A stretch of 64,000 bases of DNA from Chitinophaga sp. YR573 (GTDB taxonomy: Bacteria; Bacteroidota; Bacteroidia; Chitinophagales; Chitinophagaceae): positions 992,001 to 1,056,000 of the forward strand of contig NZ_FOJF01000003.1 in assembly GCF_900110995.1 (NCBI RefSeq). Direction: 5' to 3'. The stretch's first letter is position 1; the number at the start of each line of letters is the position of its first letter. Of the stretch, positions 14,861 through 23,366 are shown in pieces. The notes under the pieces were generated by a model, which had not been told where the DNA came from, ran no database searches, and saw only the letters and a list, made by a program, of their open reading frames with translations. The position numbers and the translations under genes were made by a program.

Positions 14861-15787
14861 CTATAAAGCTCTGAAGGTAGCATTTGTATACCCGGAATCT
14901 ACGTTGCCTGCGAATACCATAATACCCGCTTTGATACCTGTGGCAGGTTGCCATGTTGCTGCTGTCTTTGCACTTGTAAGCGTATTATAAACTTTGGCGA
15001 CTCCGATCATTGTTTTGGCTGCGCCAATAGAATCCGACCAGCGGTAAAACCGGGTAACATTATTCTGGAAGTAACCCATATCCTGTACAAAGTTGAAATA
15101 TTTTGCTACGTCCGGCGATTGCCCGATGGCGTAACCTGCCCGTCCGCCGCTATATATTGCCGCCGTATATATAGTGTAGTTACTGTCAGGAGAGAGTGGC
15201 CCGTAATATTTCCCCAATTCTTTTATCAGTGTAATAAAATTGCTGTTGGCCGGCGTATTGGCCATATGTTCAACATCAAGGGCAATTCCGTCAAGATGCA
15301 GCGAATCTGTGATGCAGGCTTTAACAAATGCTGCAAATTGCTGATAGTTCAATCCGTTTCCCTGGTAGTCGGTAAATGGGGTGGTCGTATTCCACGAATT
15401 GGCATCATCTACATTCATCAGCACTTTCACACCTGCCTTCTGTAAAGTTCTTACATGGCTGAGGATTGATTGGTAGGAATGGTAGTTGGGATTGACAGTC
15501 AGGATGTAACTATCGCTCTTGCCATAATGTACAGAATCTGCCATTTCCCAGGCTGTACCTTCAAACAGTACCACCACGTTGGCCTCAGTGGCAAAGTTTG
15601 TGAGCGGAAGGACGTTGGGGGTTGCATCAAAGGCATAATAAGCCACCTTAAAGGGCGGTTTGGGTATTTTTATATGTAAACTATCAGTGACTGGTGGGTT
15701 GATAACAGGAGGAGCGTCTTTTTTCTGACAGGAAACAATACTCATGATTGCAATGAGCATACATGGATAGTACAATTGTTTAATCAT
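14861..15787 (-). CDS. GH18-like lipoprotein (endo-beta-N-acetylglucosaminidase type)
   Basis: 308 residues, lipobox Cys at 20 (SIVSCQKK). A TIM-barrel protein of the GH18 type: KVAYYAFD, VKVLMNVDD, and the catalytic strand DGIALDVE (166-173). In active GH18 enzymes this reads DGxDxDxE; here the middle Asp is A169, while D171 and the acid E173 remain. Relatives include EndoF/EndoS-like enzymes that cut the chitobiose core of N-glycans, but substrate cannot be read. It is the last gene of the locus, 96 bp after the GH2 gene and separated from it by a 15-bp hairpin. Confidence 0.7.
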   Translation of the reverse strand: MIKQLYYPCMLIAIMSIVSCQKKDAPPVINPPVTDSLHIKIPKPPFKVAYYAFDATPNVLPLTNFATEANVVVLFEGTAWEMADSVHYGKSDSYILTVNPNYHSYQSILSHVRTLQKAGVKVLMNVDDANSWNTTTPFTDYQGNGLNYQQFAAFVKACITDSLHLDGIALDVEHMANTPANSNFITLIKELGKYYGPLSPDSNYTIYTAAIYSGGRAGYAIGQSPDVAKYFNFVQDMGYFQNNVTRFYRWSDSIGAAKTMIGVAKVYNTLTSAKTAATWQPATGIKAGIMVFAGNVDSGYTNATFRAL

Positions 15788-15838
15788 AGCGGGTTCATTT
15801 TAGCAGATATGAACGCAGCGGAATAGAAAATTCTTATA

Positions 15839-15876
15839 AGAGAATCGTATAAACGTGATAATTTATACGATTCTCT
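15839..15876 (-). repeat. 15-bp hairpin between GH2 and GH18-like genes
   Basis: AGAGAATCGTATAAA (15839-15853) and its perfect complement TTTATACGATTCTCT (15862-15876), 8-base loop. On the minus strand it is followed by TTATAAGAATTTTC, a weak T tract, so it may be an mRNA-stabilising or partially terminating hairpin. Confidence 0.7.
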
Positions 15877-15883
15877 GACTAGT

Positions 15884-18800
15884 TTAGTATGGTTGTATAC
15901 TGAATGATAGTGTGGCTGGTTTAAAAGGTATATAATACTGTGGTAATGGAATAGGCCCGCAACTGGCATTCCCTACACCCAGCTGGGCCTCATCCAGGCT
16001 CAGAATGGTTTCCGGTCTCCGTTGCAGCTGGTACAGGTGCGGAGCTGCCCATAGGTCCTGATCCGTATAATGCAGTGCTGTAAAACTCAGGTGATCATCG
16101 GCCACAACCATAATCCCTTTATCATCCACATCCGTGAGTTTCACCCAGCGAACATCCTCCCGGTTAGCCATTCCCTGTGGTCGTTCATATTGCTCCAGCA
16201 TATTATCTACTGTACGCTGATATTGTCCTATTTCAGCAGCCGTCTTCCTGTCTGAATAATTTTCAAAAGGACCACGACCATACCATTCCACATTTTCCAG
16301 TCCGGGGTTCAATGTCATACGTAATCCCAGACGGGGGATAGGCAAACCACTGGTATCCGGCGTGAAACCGGCCTGCACCTGTATTAAACCATTCCCGTAT
16401 ACGGTATACTTCATTTGCGTAACCACCTTGAATCCGGAACGTGTAGCCGCGGTAGTAACCGTTGCAATTTCAACCGCTTTACTGCTGAGTGGTTTTACCG
16501 CAAAACTATTCAGCGTGTATTGCAGACTATCATAACCGGCCTGCATCCATTCAATAGCAGGGCCCCTTTCTTTGGTACGGTCATTATCCAGTCTGGCACG
16601 GTACAGGTTAAACACGGGGCCGTTTTGAGCATTGCTGATGATAGTACGGTTCCCGTATTGTAATGAAGAGATGTTACCGGTAGCTTTGTCGAATGCAACA
16701 GCATAATCTTTCCCTTTAATACTTACTATGGCGTTGTCCTGATGCAGATCTATTTCCGGCAACTCCGCAATGTTAAGTGCAGCTTTGGGAATAGCAGGAA
16801 AAGGTACTTTCATTTGTTCCCTTGCCACTTCGGTCCCCTGTTTTCCCCATAATGCATCTTCCCGCAATCGGAATGCTACTTTCAGCCAGTATTCAGCACC
16901 TGGTGTTAATACAGGCTTTTTAAAAGGAATAGTGACAATGGTGGAATCGTTAGGAGCCAGTTGTACGGGAGCTAATGTTCCGGATTGTATTACTTTACCG
17001 TTTTCGGATAATGTCCAGGTACAATCAAAGTTATTCAGGTTGAGAAAATCATACTTGTTTCTGATGGCAACACGTCCATCTATGAGGTTGATCTTAACAT
17101 ACTGATATACCTTTTTCACCTCTTCCATCTTAGGCGTAAACTTTCTGTCGGAAGTAGTAAGCCCTTTAATGCTGAATGTACCGTCATTGGGTTTGTCACC
17201 GAAATCACCACCATAAGCAATAAATGTTTTACCCGTTGTATCGCCGGGAATAAGTTTGTTAACACCCTGATCTACCCATTCCCATATACAACCGCCAATC
17301 AGGCGTTTATGTGATTCAATGGCATCCCAGTATTCCTGAAGGTTACCCAGGGAATTACCCATTACATGTGCATACTCACACATGAAAAAGGGCTTGGGAG
17401 ATGTTTTTTCTCCTTCAGAGATTAATGTATTTACAGAAGGATACATCGTGGATTCAATATCCGCTATTTCGTTATATCCTTCATAATGGATAGGGCGGGA
17501 GTTATCTATAGCCAATATAGCAGCTTTCCCTGCAACAAAATTCTCTCCTCCCCAGGACTCATTACCCATAGACCAGATAATAACAGAAGGATGATTTTTG
17601 TCCCGTTCTACCAATCGTACCTGCCTGTCTACATAAGCTTTTTTCCATGCAGGATCTTTAGTCAGCTTGTCGCCCATACCATGTGTTTCCAGGTTGGCTT
17701 CATCTATTACATAGAGTCCGTATTCATCACACAGCTGATACCACAGTGGATCATTCGGATAATGACAGGTACGTACGGTATTGATGTTACATTGTTTCAT
17801 CAGGATAATATCCTGTATCATAGTGGCTTTTGGTACTGCTTTGCCATAAGCCGGGTGTACTTCATGACGGTTCACGCCTTTCAGTAATACCGGTTCTCCA
17901 TTCACCCACAGGCGACTGTCTTTCAGTTCTACTTTCCTGAAACCAAATTTAGAAGAGAGCGTTTCCAATACTTGTCCCTGTTTATCCTTCAACGTTAGCA
18001 GCACAGTATAAAGAAGGGGTGTCTCAGCAGACCATAAGGCAGGTTGTATCGCATCAGCTTTCAGCATATATGTTTTTGCAGATGGATTTACAGGCTGATT
18101 AATACTGATGTACAATTTACCGGCAGGATCATATACTTCCACACCTAATGTTAAAGGAGCTTTAGCATCATTCTTTATATCCGTTTTTACGGAAAAGACC
18201 GCAGATTTAAAATCAGCCGCAAGGTCCGATTGCAGGAAATAATCCTGTATATGCATCTTCGGTTTTGCATACAGGTATACGCTCCTGTGGATCCCACTGA
18301 AACGGAACATATCCTGATCTTCCAGGTAACTGCCATCGCTCCATTTGTATACTTCCACAGCTACCAGGTTCTTTCCCCGTTTCAGATATTTTGTAATATC
18401 AAACTCCGCCGGGTTAAAGCTGCTCTGACTATAACCCACCTTTTGTCCGTTTACCCACACATACATAGCGCTGATAACACCATCGAAGTGAATGAACATT
18501 TCTTTGCCATCCCAGTTAGCCGGAATGTCAAACTCTCTGCGGTAAGATCCTACAGGATTAGGTTCTTTGGCTGTTGTCCAGTCGGCAGGTACGGCACCCA
18601 TTACCCGGGGAGGATCTACTTTAAAAGGATATTCGATGTTTGTGTAAATGGGCGTACCATAACCCTGCATTTCCATGTTGGAGGGTACAGGAATGGTAGA
18701 CCATTGTGTAACATCAAAATCGGTTTTGTAGAAATCAACGGGCCTTTCAGATGGCTGTTTTACCCAATGAAATTTCCATAGACCATTTAGTGAAATATAC

Positions 18801-18988
18801 CAGGGTGATGTTGATGGTATATCCTGTAAAGCCTGCTCCCTGCTGGCATAAGGGATACAGATAGTATGAGCGGCTTCTTTGTTAATACCTAAGACCTGCT
18901 CGTTTTCCCAATCATGATTTTGTCCATGTACAGCCACATGACCTGCTGTAAGGAGACATACTACAACTCCTAAAGTTTTAAGACCCAT
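15884..18988 (-). CDS. GH2 beta-galactosidase (LacZ-like)
   Basis: 1034 residues with a signal peptide (cleavage near HGQ, residue 23). Domain order of a five-domain GH2: sugar-binding jelly roll (about 45-240), Ig-like (245-350), TIM barrel (352-640), second Ig-like (about 650-735), and the Bgal_small_N type domain (about 755-1030). Acid/base E477 in WSMGNESWG; nucleophile E538 in FFMCEYAHVMGNS. It should release terminal beta-galactose from glycans in the periplasm. Starts 4 bp after the stop of the GxGYxYP gene, so translation is probably coupled. Confidence 0.92.
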   Translation of the reverse strand: MGLKTLGVVVCLLTAGHVAVHGQNHDWENEQVLGINKEAAHTICIPYASREQALQDIPSTSPWYISLNGLWKFHWVKQPSERPVDFYKTDFDVTQWSTIPVPSNMEMQGYGTPIYTNIEYPFKVDPPRVMGAVPADWTTAKEPNPVGSYRREFDIPANWDGKEMFIHFDGVISAMYVWVNGQKVGYSQSSFNPAEFDITKYLKRGKNLVAVEVYKWSDGSYLEDQDMFRFSGIHRSVYLYAKPKMHIQDYFLQSDLAADFKSAVFSVKTDIKNDAKAPLTLGVEVYDPAGKLYISINQPVNPSAKTYMLKADAIQPALWSAETPLLYTVLLTLKDKQGQVLETLSSKFGFRKVELKDSRLWVNGEPVLLKGVNRHEVHPAYGKAVPKATMIQDIILMKQCNINTVRTCHYPNDPLWYQLCDEYGLYVIDEANLETHGMGDKLTKDPAWKKAYVDRQVRLVERDKNHPSVIIWSMGNESWGGENFVAGKAAILAIDNSRPIHYEGYNEIADIESTMYPSVNTLISEGEKTSPKPFFMCEYAHVMGNSLGNLQEYWDAIESHKRLIGGCIWEWVDQGVNKLIPGDTTGKTFIAYGGDFGDKPNDGTFSIKGLTTSDRKFTPKMEEVKKVYQYVKINLIDGRVAIRNKYDFLNLNNFDCTWTLSENGKVIQSGTLAPVQLAPNDSTIVTIPFKKPVLTPGAEYWLKVAFRLREDALWGKQGTEVAREQMKVPFPAIPKAALNIAELPEIDLHQDNAIVSIKGKDYAVAFDKATGNISSLQYGNRTIISNAQNGPVFNLYRARLDNDRTKERGPAIEWMQAGYDSLQYTLNSFAVKPLSSKAVEIATVTTAATRSGFKVVTQMKYTVYGNGLIQVQAGFTPDTSGLPIPRLGLRMTLNPGLENVEWYGRGPFENYSDRKTAAEIGQYQRTVDNMLEQYERPQGMANREDVRWVKLTDVDDKGIMVVADDHLSFTALHYTDQDLWAAPHLYQLQRRPETILSLDEAQLGVGNASCGPIPLPQYYIPFKPATLSFSIQPY

Positions 18989-18992
18989 TTTG

Positions 18993-20579
18993 CTATTTTA
19001 AATTCTTTTTTACAAGCTTAATAAAAGCATCCGGTGTTACTACGCGTACATTGGAATTTAACCCATTGATTACTGTTTGAATACTGGACAGATCTTTTGT
19101 CCAGGCATGCACAAATACCAGCGTATAACCTGATGCGTCAGAAGGATCTGTTGGCCGGGAATTGATATTGCTGATCACCGTAGATTCTTCTTCCAGTCCT
19201 GCCCAGAGGTTATCCCTTGCTTCTATAACAGGTTTCCCATTATCTGAAAACTGGATACTCCCATGAGGGGCTTCTCCATAACCGGTATAAATCAATCCGT
19301 CTATATTACTGTGTGATAAATATTTATTCCAGAGGTCCATACGTCCGATCACACCCTGGTCCAGGATATTCACAATGTTAAGATTCGCCTTTCCCATGAA
19401 GGTGTTCAGTCTGTCCAGATATTTATCCAGAGAGGCAACCGGCATTTTACTAGGGAAGGTATAACCGCTTCCGCTGGGGCCCGCTACAAAACAATCCTTA
19501 GCAGACGCATTTTCATAATACCAGCGTAATGTAGCAGGGGAGAGGTCTACCAATGAAGGACTGATAGTATATCCCATGTTAAAAGTTCCGCGGACCGGGT
19601 TACTGAAATAACTCTGTAGTGACCAGAGATCAAATGCAATATTATCTCCATCGCTTACCAGGAATGTTACATAATGCACATTACTTTCTGTAACCGGTGT
19701 AGTGCCTGTTTTTTGTTTAAAAGAAGCAGTATCGTATATGCTGCTCAGCGGTGCCAGGTTAGCGGCGAGGTCTGTAGGCAGCATGGCAACACCTGCTTCA
19801 GCAGCATTAGATACCATGGAGAATTCTTCCTTTCCGTATCCAAAACAAAAGGCTTCCGGATCCAGGCCCTGCAATACTGTTTTACGCCATGGTGTTTCAC
19901 CATCATAAAAAGTAAAGGCATTCGTAAGCGTAATATAATCACGCAGATGATGATTGATGGAAGGAGTCAGTTCAGCTGCCAGCGCTTTAGAAAAAGCCAG
20001 CGGATAATTACTGTACACCCATTTCTCATCACGGGTACGTACATCCGCTTTGCGGGTAGTAATACCGGCAGCAATTAAGGGTGTTTCCAGGCTTTTATCT
20101 ACTGCGATGGCGTTCATCGGGCCACAGAGAGAAGTGGCTGCTGTCAGTGATTTTTCATTCTTAGCACGGTTATACAATACATACCCGCTTATTTTTGATT
20201 TGAAATGATCAACGAGGGCGGGCCAGGTAGTATAGTTAGTGAGTGTAATTCCATATTTACTGTTAAGGTAATTAAGCCATACAGTAGAAGGTCCTCCTTC
20301 ATCAATATAGATCTGCTCGGAAGATGTTTTAGCAACGAGCCCCTGTAAAGTGGCCACCAGTACTTTCTGTTCTGCAGAAAGATTGTTGCCGTTGATCACG
20401 CAGAGAGATTTGAGTGCCATCCCTTTCTGGTGCAGCACTCCTTTGTTCAATATTTGTGTATTCTTTACAGGTAATGTATCGATGATAGTAACGACCGGTG
20501 ACTGGTTGTTTGTTTTACTACACGCAAAACATCCGATCCCCGCCGCTACAAGTAACGTGAGTATGAAATCTTTCTTCAT
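18993..20579 (-). CDS. GxGYxYP-family putative glycoside hydrolase, lipoprotein
   Basis: 528 residues, signal peptide with lipobox (GIGCFAC). Belongs to the GxGYxYP family: the naming motif appears as GSGYTFP near residue 368, and further family segments are VLVATLQGLVAKTS, YVTFLVSDGDN (about 303-313) and LIYTGYGEAP. The family has a TIM-barrel-like C-terminal domain and is often found in Bacteroidota glycan loci; its activity is not well established. Here it sits between a DUF1735 lipoprotein (9-bp gap) and the GH2 gene (4-bp gap). Confidence 0.85.
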   Translation of the reverse strand: MKKDFILTLLVAAGIGCFACSKTNNQSPVVTIIDTLPVKNTQILNKGVLHQKGMALKSLCVINGNNLSAEQKVLVATLQGLVAKTSSEQIYIDEGGPSTVWLNYLNSKYGITLTNYTTWPALVDHFKSKISGYVLYNRAKNEKSLTAATSLCGPMNAIAVDKSLETPLIAAGITTRKADVRTRDEKWVYSNYPLAFSKALAAELTPSINHHLRDYITLTNAFTFYDGETPWRKTVLQGLDPEAFCFGYGKEEFSMVSNAAEAGVAMLPTDLAANLAPLSSIYDTASFKQKTGTTPVTESNVHYVTFLVSDGDNIAFDLWSLQSYFSNPVRGTFNMGYTISPSLVDLSPATLRWYYENASAKDCFVAGPSGSGYTFPSKMPVASLDKYLDRLNTFMGKANLNIVNILDQGVIGRMDLWNKYLSHSNIDGLIYTGYGEAPHGSIQFSDNGKPVIEARDNLWAGLEEESTVISNINSRPTDPSDASGYTLVFVHAWTKDLSSIQTVINGLNSNVRVVTPDAFIKLVKKNLK

Positions 20580-20588
20580 GTTTGTTGC

Positions 20589-21560
20589 TTAAAATATTTG
20601 TACTTCTGCGATATTGGTACTGGATGTGGCGTATACTTTTGTTACGGTCACTTTCACATACCGGGCCTGTTTTAATGTGGAGACAAAATACTTATACCAG
20701 GGCTGACCGGCATCGTGCGGCATATCCTTAATAGCTGCAACATCATCCCAGGTGCTATTATCAGTACTTACAGACACGGTAACATCCTGTGGTTGTCCAT
20801 GACCATCTGTTTGCCAGTCGCCTTCAAAATAACGGTCCATAATACCAATACCATGCACCGGTTTTATTTCACCCATATCAATAATGATATAATGTGGAGG
20901 ACCCGGTTCACCGCCAGACCATTTTGAATTCCAGAAAGTACCGGGATCTCCGTCAATAGCTGCTTTAGCCAGACCATTCCCGCCACCTTCTGCAGGTTCT
21001 TCTGTGGAGAAACCTGCAATGCTCCAACCGCTTTCATCATAAGGCTGCATACTCGCCAGATCGGCGGTGCCGTTTACGACGAAATAAGTGGTTTGCTGAT
21101 AAGCACTGACTGCTGCCCCGGAAATACTTTCTATACTTACAGGGATCATATAATCCTGGAAAGGACTGATTCTGTCTTTTGCAATTATTTTAAGTGGAAT
21201 ATTCCCGGTGCTGGTAGCTCCTTTAGGGATGGTAGCAGTGGCCTGTACCTCGTAACTACCCGCTGGCAGCAAAGGATAGGTAGTACCGTTTTCTTCATTG
21301 AATTTCGCTACCAGGGAAGTATCAGCCTTGAAATGTACGGTGATATCATTCCCTGCATTTGCCCCCGAAACAGTAGGATAATCTGATCCTACTATTACAG
21401 CGCTGTAAGAGACTATAAACGGCGTATCTGCAATGGCAAATGATTCTTTTACAATACCGTTCCCCGCTTGCGGCATATAAACAGCCTTAGCGGTATGATT
21501 ATCTTTTTTGCATGCAGTCATTAAAACTCCTGCTAACAAAAATATATATAGATTTCTCAT
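20589..21560 (-). CDS. DUF1735 and F5/8 type C domain lipoprotein, surface glycan-binding
   Basis: 323 residues from the ATG at 21560 (MRNLYIFLLAG); lipobox Cys at 17. A DUF1735-type Ig domain (about 25-165: ADTPFIVSYSAVIVGSDYP, PLLPAGSYEVQATATIPKGA) is followed by a discoidin/F5/8C domain (about 185-323: AIDGDPGTFWNSKW, HYIIIDMGEI, ARYVKVTVTKV). This pattern is typical of surface lipoproteins next to SusCD that bind or present glycan. It follows SusD by 17 bp. Confidence 0.85.
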   Translation of the reverse strand: MRNLYIFLLAGVLMTACKKDNHTAKAVYMPQAGNGIVKESFAIADTPFIVSYSAVIVGSDYPTVSGANAGNDITVHFKADTSLVAKFNEENGTTYPLLPAGSYEVQATATIPKGATSTGNIPLKIIAKDRISPFQDYMIPVSIESISGAAVSAYQQTTYFVVNGTADLASMQPYDESGWSIAGFSTEEPAEGGGNGLAKAAIDGDPGTFWNSKWSGGEPGPPHYIIIDMGEIKPVHGIGIMDRYFEGDWQTDGHGQPQDVTVSVSTDNSTWDDVAAIKDMPHDAGQPWYKYFVSTLKQARYVKVTVTKVYATSSTNIAEVQIF

Positions 21561-21577
21561 GATTGAATTTTTGTTGA

Positions 21578-23347
21578 TTAATACCCTGGATTCTGTCCGT
21601 TTATCCATCCATCTGTACCACCACTTTGCTGCCGGATCTTGTAGTTACGGTCAAGCACATACTGAGGGATAGGCATGGTATACATTTTAGGCAGGAATAA
21701 ACGGTTGCTCACATTGGTACGGGTGTAAACAAGCGTACCATTGTTAGAAGTGATCACCATACCAGCTTCAGGACGGTTTAGCACACCTGGAGTGCCATCT
21801 GCCATTTTATCGGCAATCTTCCAGCGGAGTACATCCCACCAGCGTTTGTCTTCAAATGCCAGTTCCACACGGCGTTCACGGTGAATGATCTCCCTCATTT
21901 TATCCTGGCTCACAGCGCCATAAGTGGCTTCTACTGTAGGCAGGTTATTACTGCGTGTCCTCACTTTATTCACGGCTGCCAGTACATCCGGAGTTGGGCC
22001 GTTCACTTCATTTTCTGCTTCGGCAAAACTGAGCAATACCTCTGCATAACGGAAAAACATATAGTTCTGGTAAGAGGTGCTGTTAGCCCTGTTGTCGCTG
22101 CCCAGGATGCTTTCATCCAGCCTTTTGCAGGCATAGTAACCGGTATGGGTAACATCGCTGCTATAACCCAGATCTATTTCATTTTCGGTACTGCGTCCCA
22201 GGCCAACCACAGTTTTAATGGTATCACCCTGCCATTCGCTTCCGTTAAACAAAACCGTCTGGTAGAAACGGTTCTCCCTGTTCAGATAAGGGTGCTGGGG
22301 ATCATAACCGGAGCCGGCTTCGCTGATTGCTTTTCCGTTGGCCATAGAGAATTCATCCACCAGTTCCTGTGTAGGCTGAAAGTTACCCCATGCCAGTTCT
22401 GTTCCGTTTACGATAGTAGGACCTTCTTTGCCTTCCAGTTGTCCGCCTTTACCGGGCATGTACTGCCGGGCAAAAATTGACTCCAGGCTATTATTAGCTG
22501 ATTTCAGGAATAAGGCCCTGAAATCAGGATACAGGTCATACATGCCCAGGTCTATTACAGCTTTGTTAGTCGCCGATGCTTTTTTCCATCTTTCTACATC
22601 TCCTATAGGATTCGCCACATTGCCGGAATTCCGCAAAGGACTAGCTTCAAATAGTTCGCACCATCCTTTTAGTGTAAGTGCTGCACCTCTGGTGGGTCTT
22701 CCTGCATCTGCCTGTTTAAGGGGTAAGAGGGGAGCTGTTTCTGCCAGTTCGTTTGTAATAAACCGGAAGGTTTCCACTTCTGTACTTCTTGGTATATAGA
22801 TGCTATCACCCTGTGTGATATTATCCAGTGTTTTTGTGATAACAGGTACACCTCCATAAGCCATCCACAGCCAGTGGTAGAAGAGTGCCCGCAGGAAGCG
22901 TACTTCAGCAATCCTTTCTGTTTTATAATCGTCCGGTAGTGTGGATGCCGTCACTTTCTCTATGAACAGGTTACATTTTCTGATCTTCTCGTAATTGCCA
23001 GTTCTGGAATCGCCGTTACCGTCTTTTCCCCAATACCACATGTCCCAGGGGCCACGGGGCAGGTTGGAAGGCGTAACATTGGCGATGCGTATATTGGAGT
23101 ATCCCTGCATCCAGGTAACGCCTACATCAGAATTGTCGGTGTATTGGTCCAGATGTTCCGTTTCATTATTCATATCGGGCATCTGGTTGTATATATCATT
23201 CAGGAAGAGGTCTGCATTAGCAGTGGAAGCCCATACAACATCATCGCCTACGCGATCTCTTGGTGATACTTCCAGGTAATTTTTCTTACAGGCTGTCATA
23301 GCAACACCCAGCAGGACAATGAGACAGCTTTGTTTTATAGTGATCAT
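21578..23347 (-). CDS. SusD/RagB-family outer-membrane lipoprotein
   Basis: 589 residues from the ATG at 23347 (MITIKQSC); lipobox Cys at 20. SusD features: KKNYLEVSPRDRVGDD, the helical TPR-like segments RIAEVRFLRALFYHWLWMAYGGVPVI, and the C-terminal EIIHRERRVELAFEDKRWWDVLRW and PIPQYVLDRN. It caps the SusC transporter and helps take up glycans across the outer membrane. Starts 19 bp after the SusC stop. Confidence 0.93.
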   Translation of the reverse strand: MITIKQSCLIVLLGVAMTACKKNYLEVSPRDRVGDDVVWASTANADLFLNDIYNQMPDMNNETEHLDQYTDNSDVGVTWMQGYSNIRIANVTPSNLPRGPWDMWYWGKDGNGDSRTGNYEKIRKCNLFIEKVTASTLPDDYKTERIAEVRFLRALFYHWLWMAYGGVPVITKTLDNITQGDSIYIPRSTEVETFRFITNELAETAPLLPLKQADAGRPTRGAALTLKGWCELFEASPLRNSGNVANPIGDVERWKKASATNKAVIDLGMYDLYPDFRALFLKSANNSLESIFARQYMPGKGGQLEGKEGPTIVNGTELAWGNFQPTQELVDEFSMANGKAISEAGSGYDPQHPYLNRENRFYQTVLFNGSEWQGDTIKTVVGLGRSTENEIDLGYSSDVTHTGYYACKRLDESILGSDNRANSTSYQNYMFFRYAEVLLSFAEAENEVNGPTPDVLAAVNKVRTRSNNLPTVEATYGAVSQDKMREIIHRERRVELAFEDKRWWDVLRWKIADKMADGTPGVLNRPEAGMVITSNNGTLVYTRTNVSNRLFLPKMYTMPIPQYVLDRNYKIRQQSGGTDGWINGQNPGY

Positions 23348-23366
23348 TTTTCTTTCAGTTAAGGTG

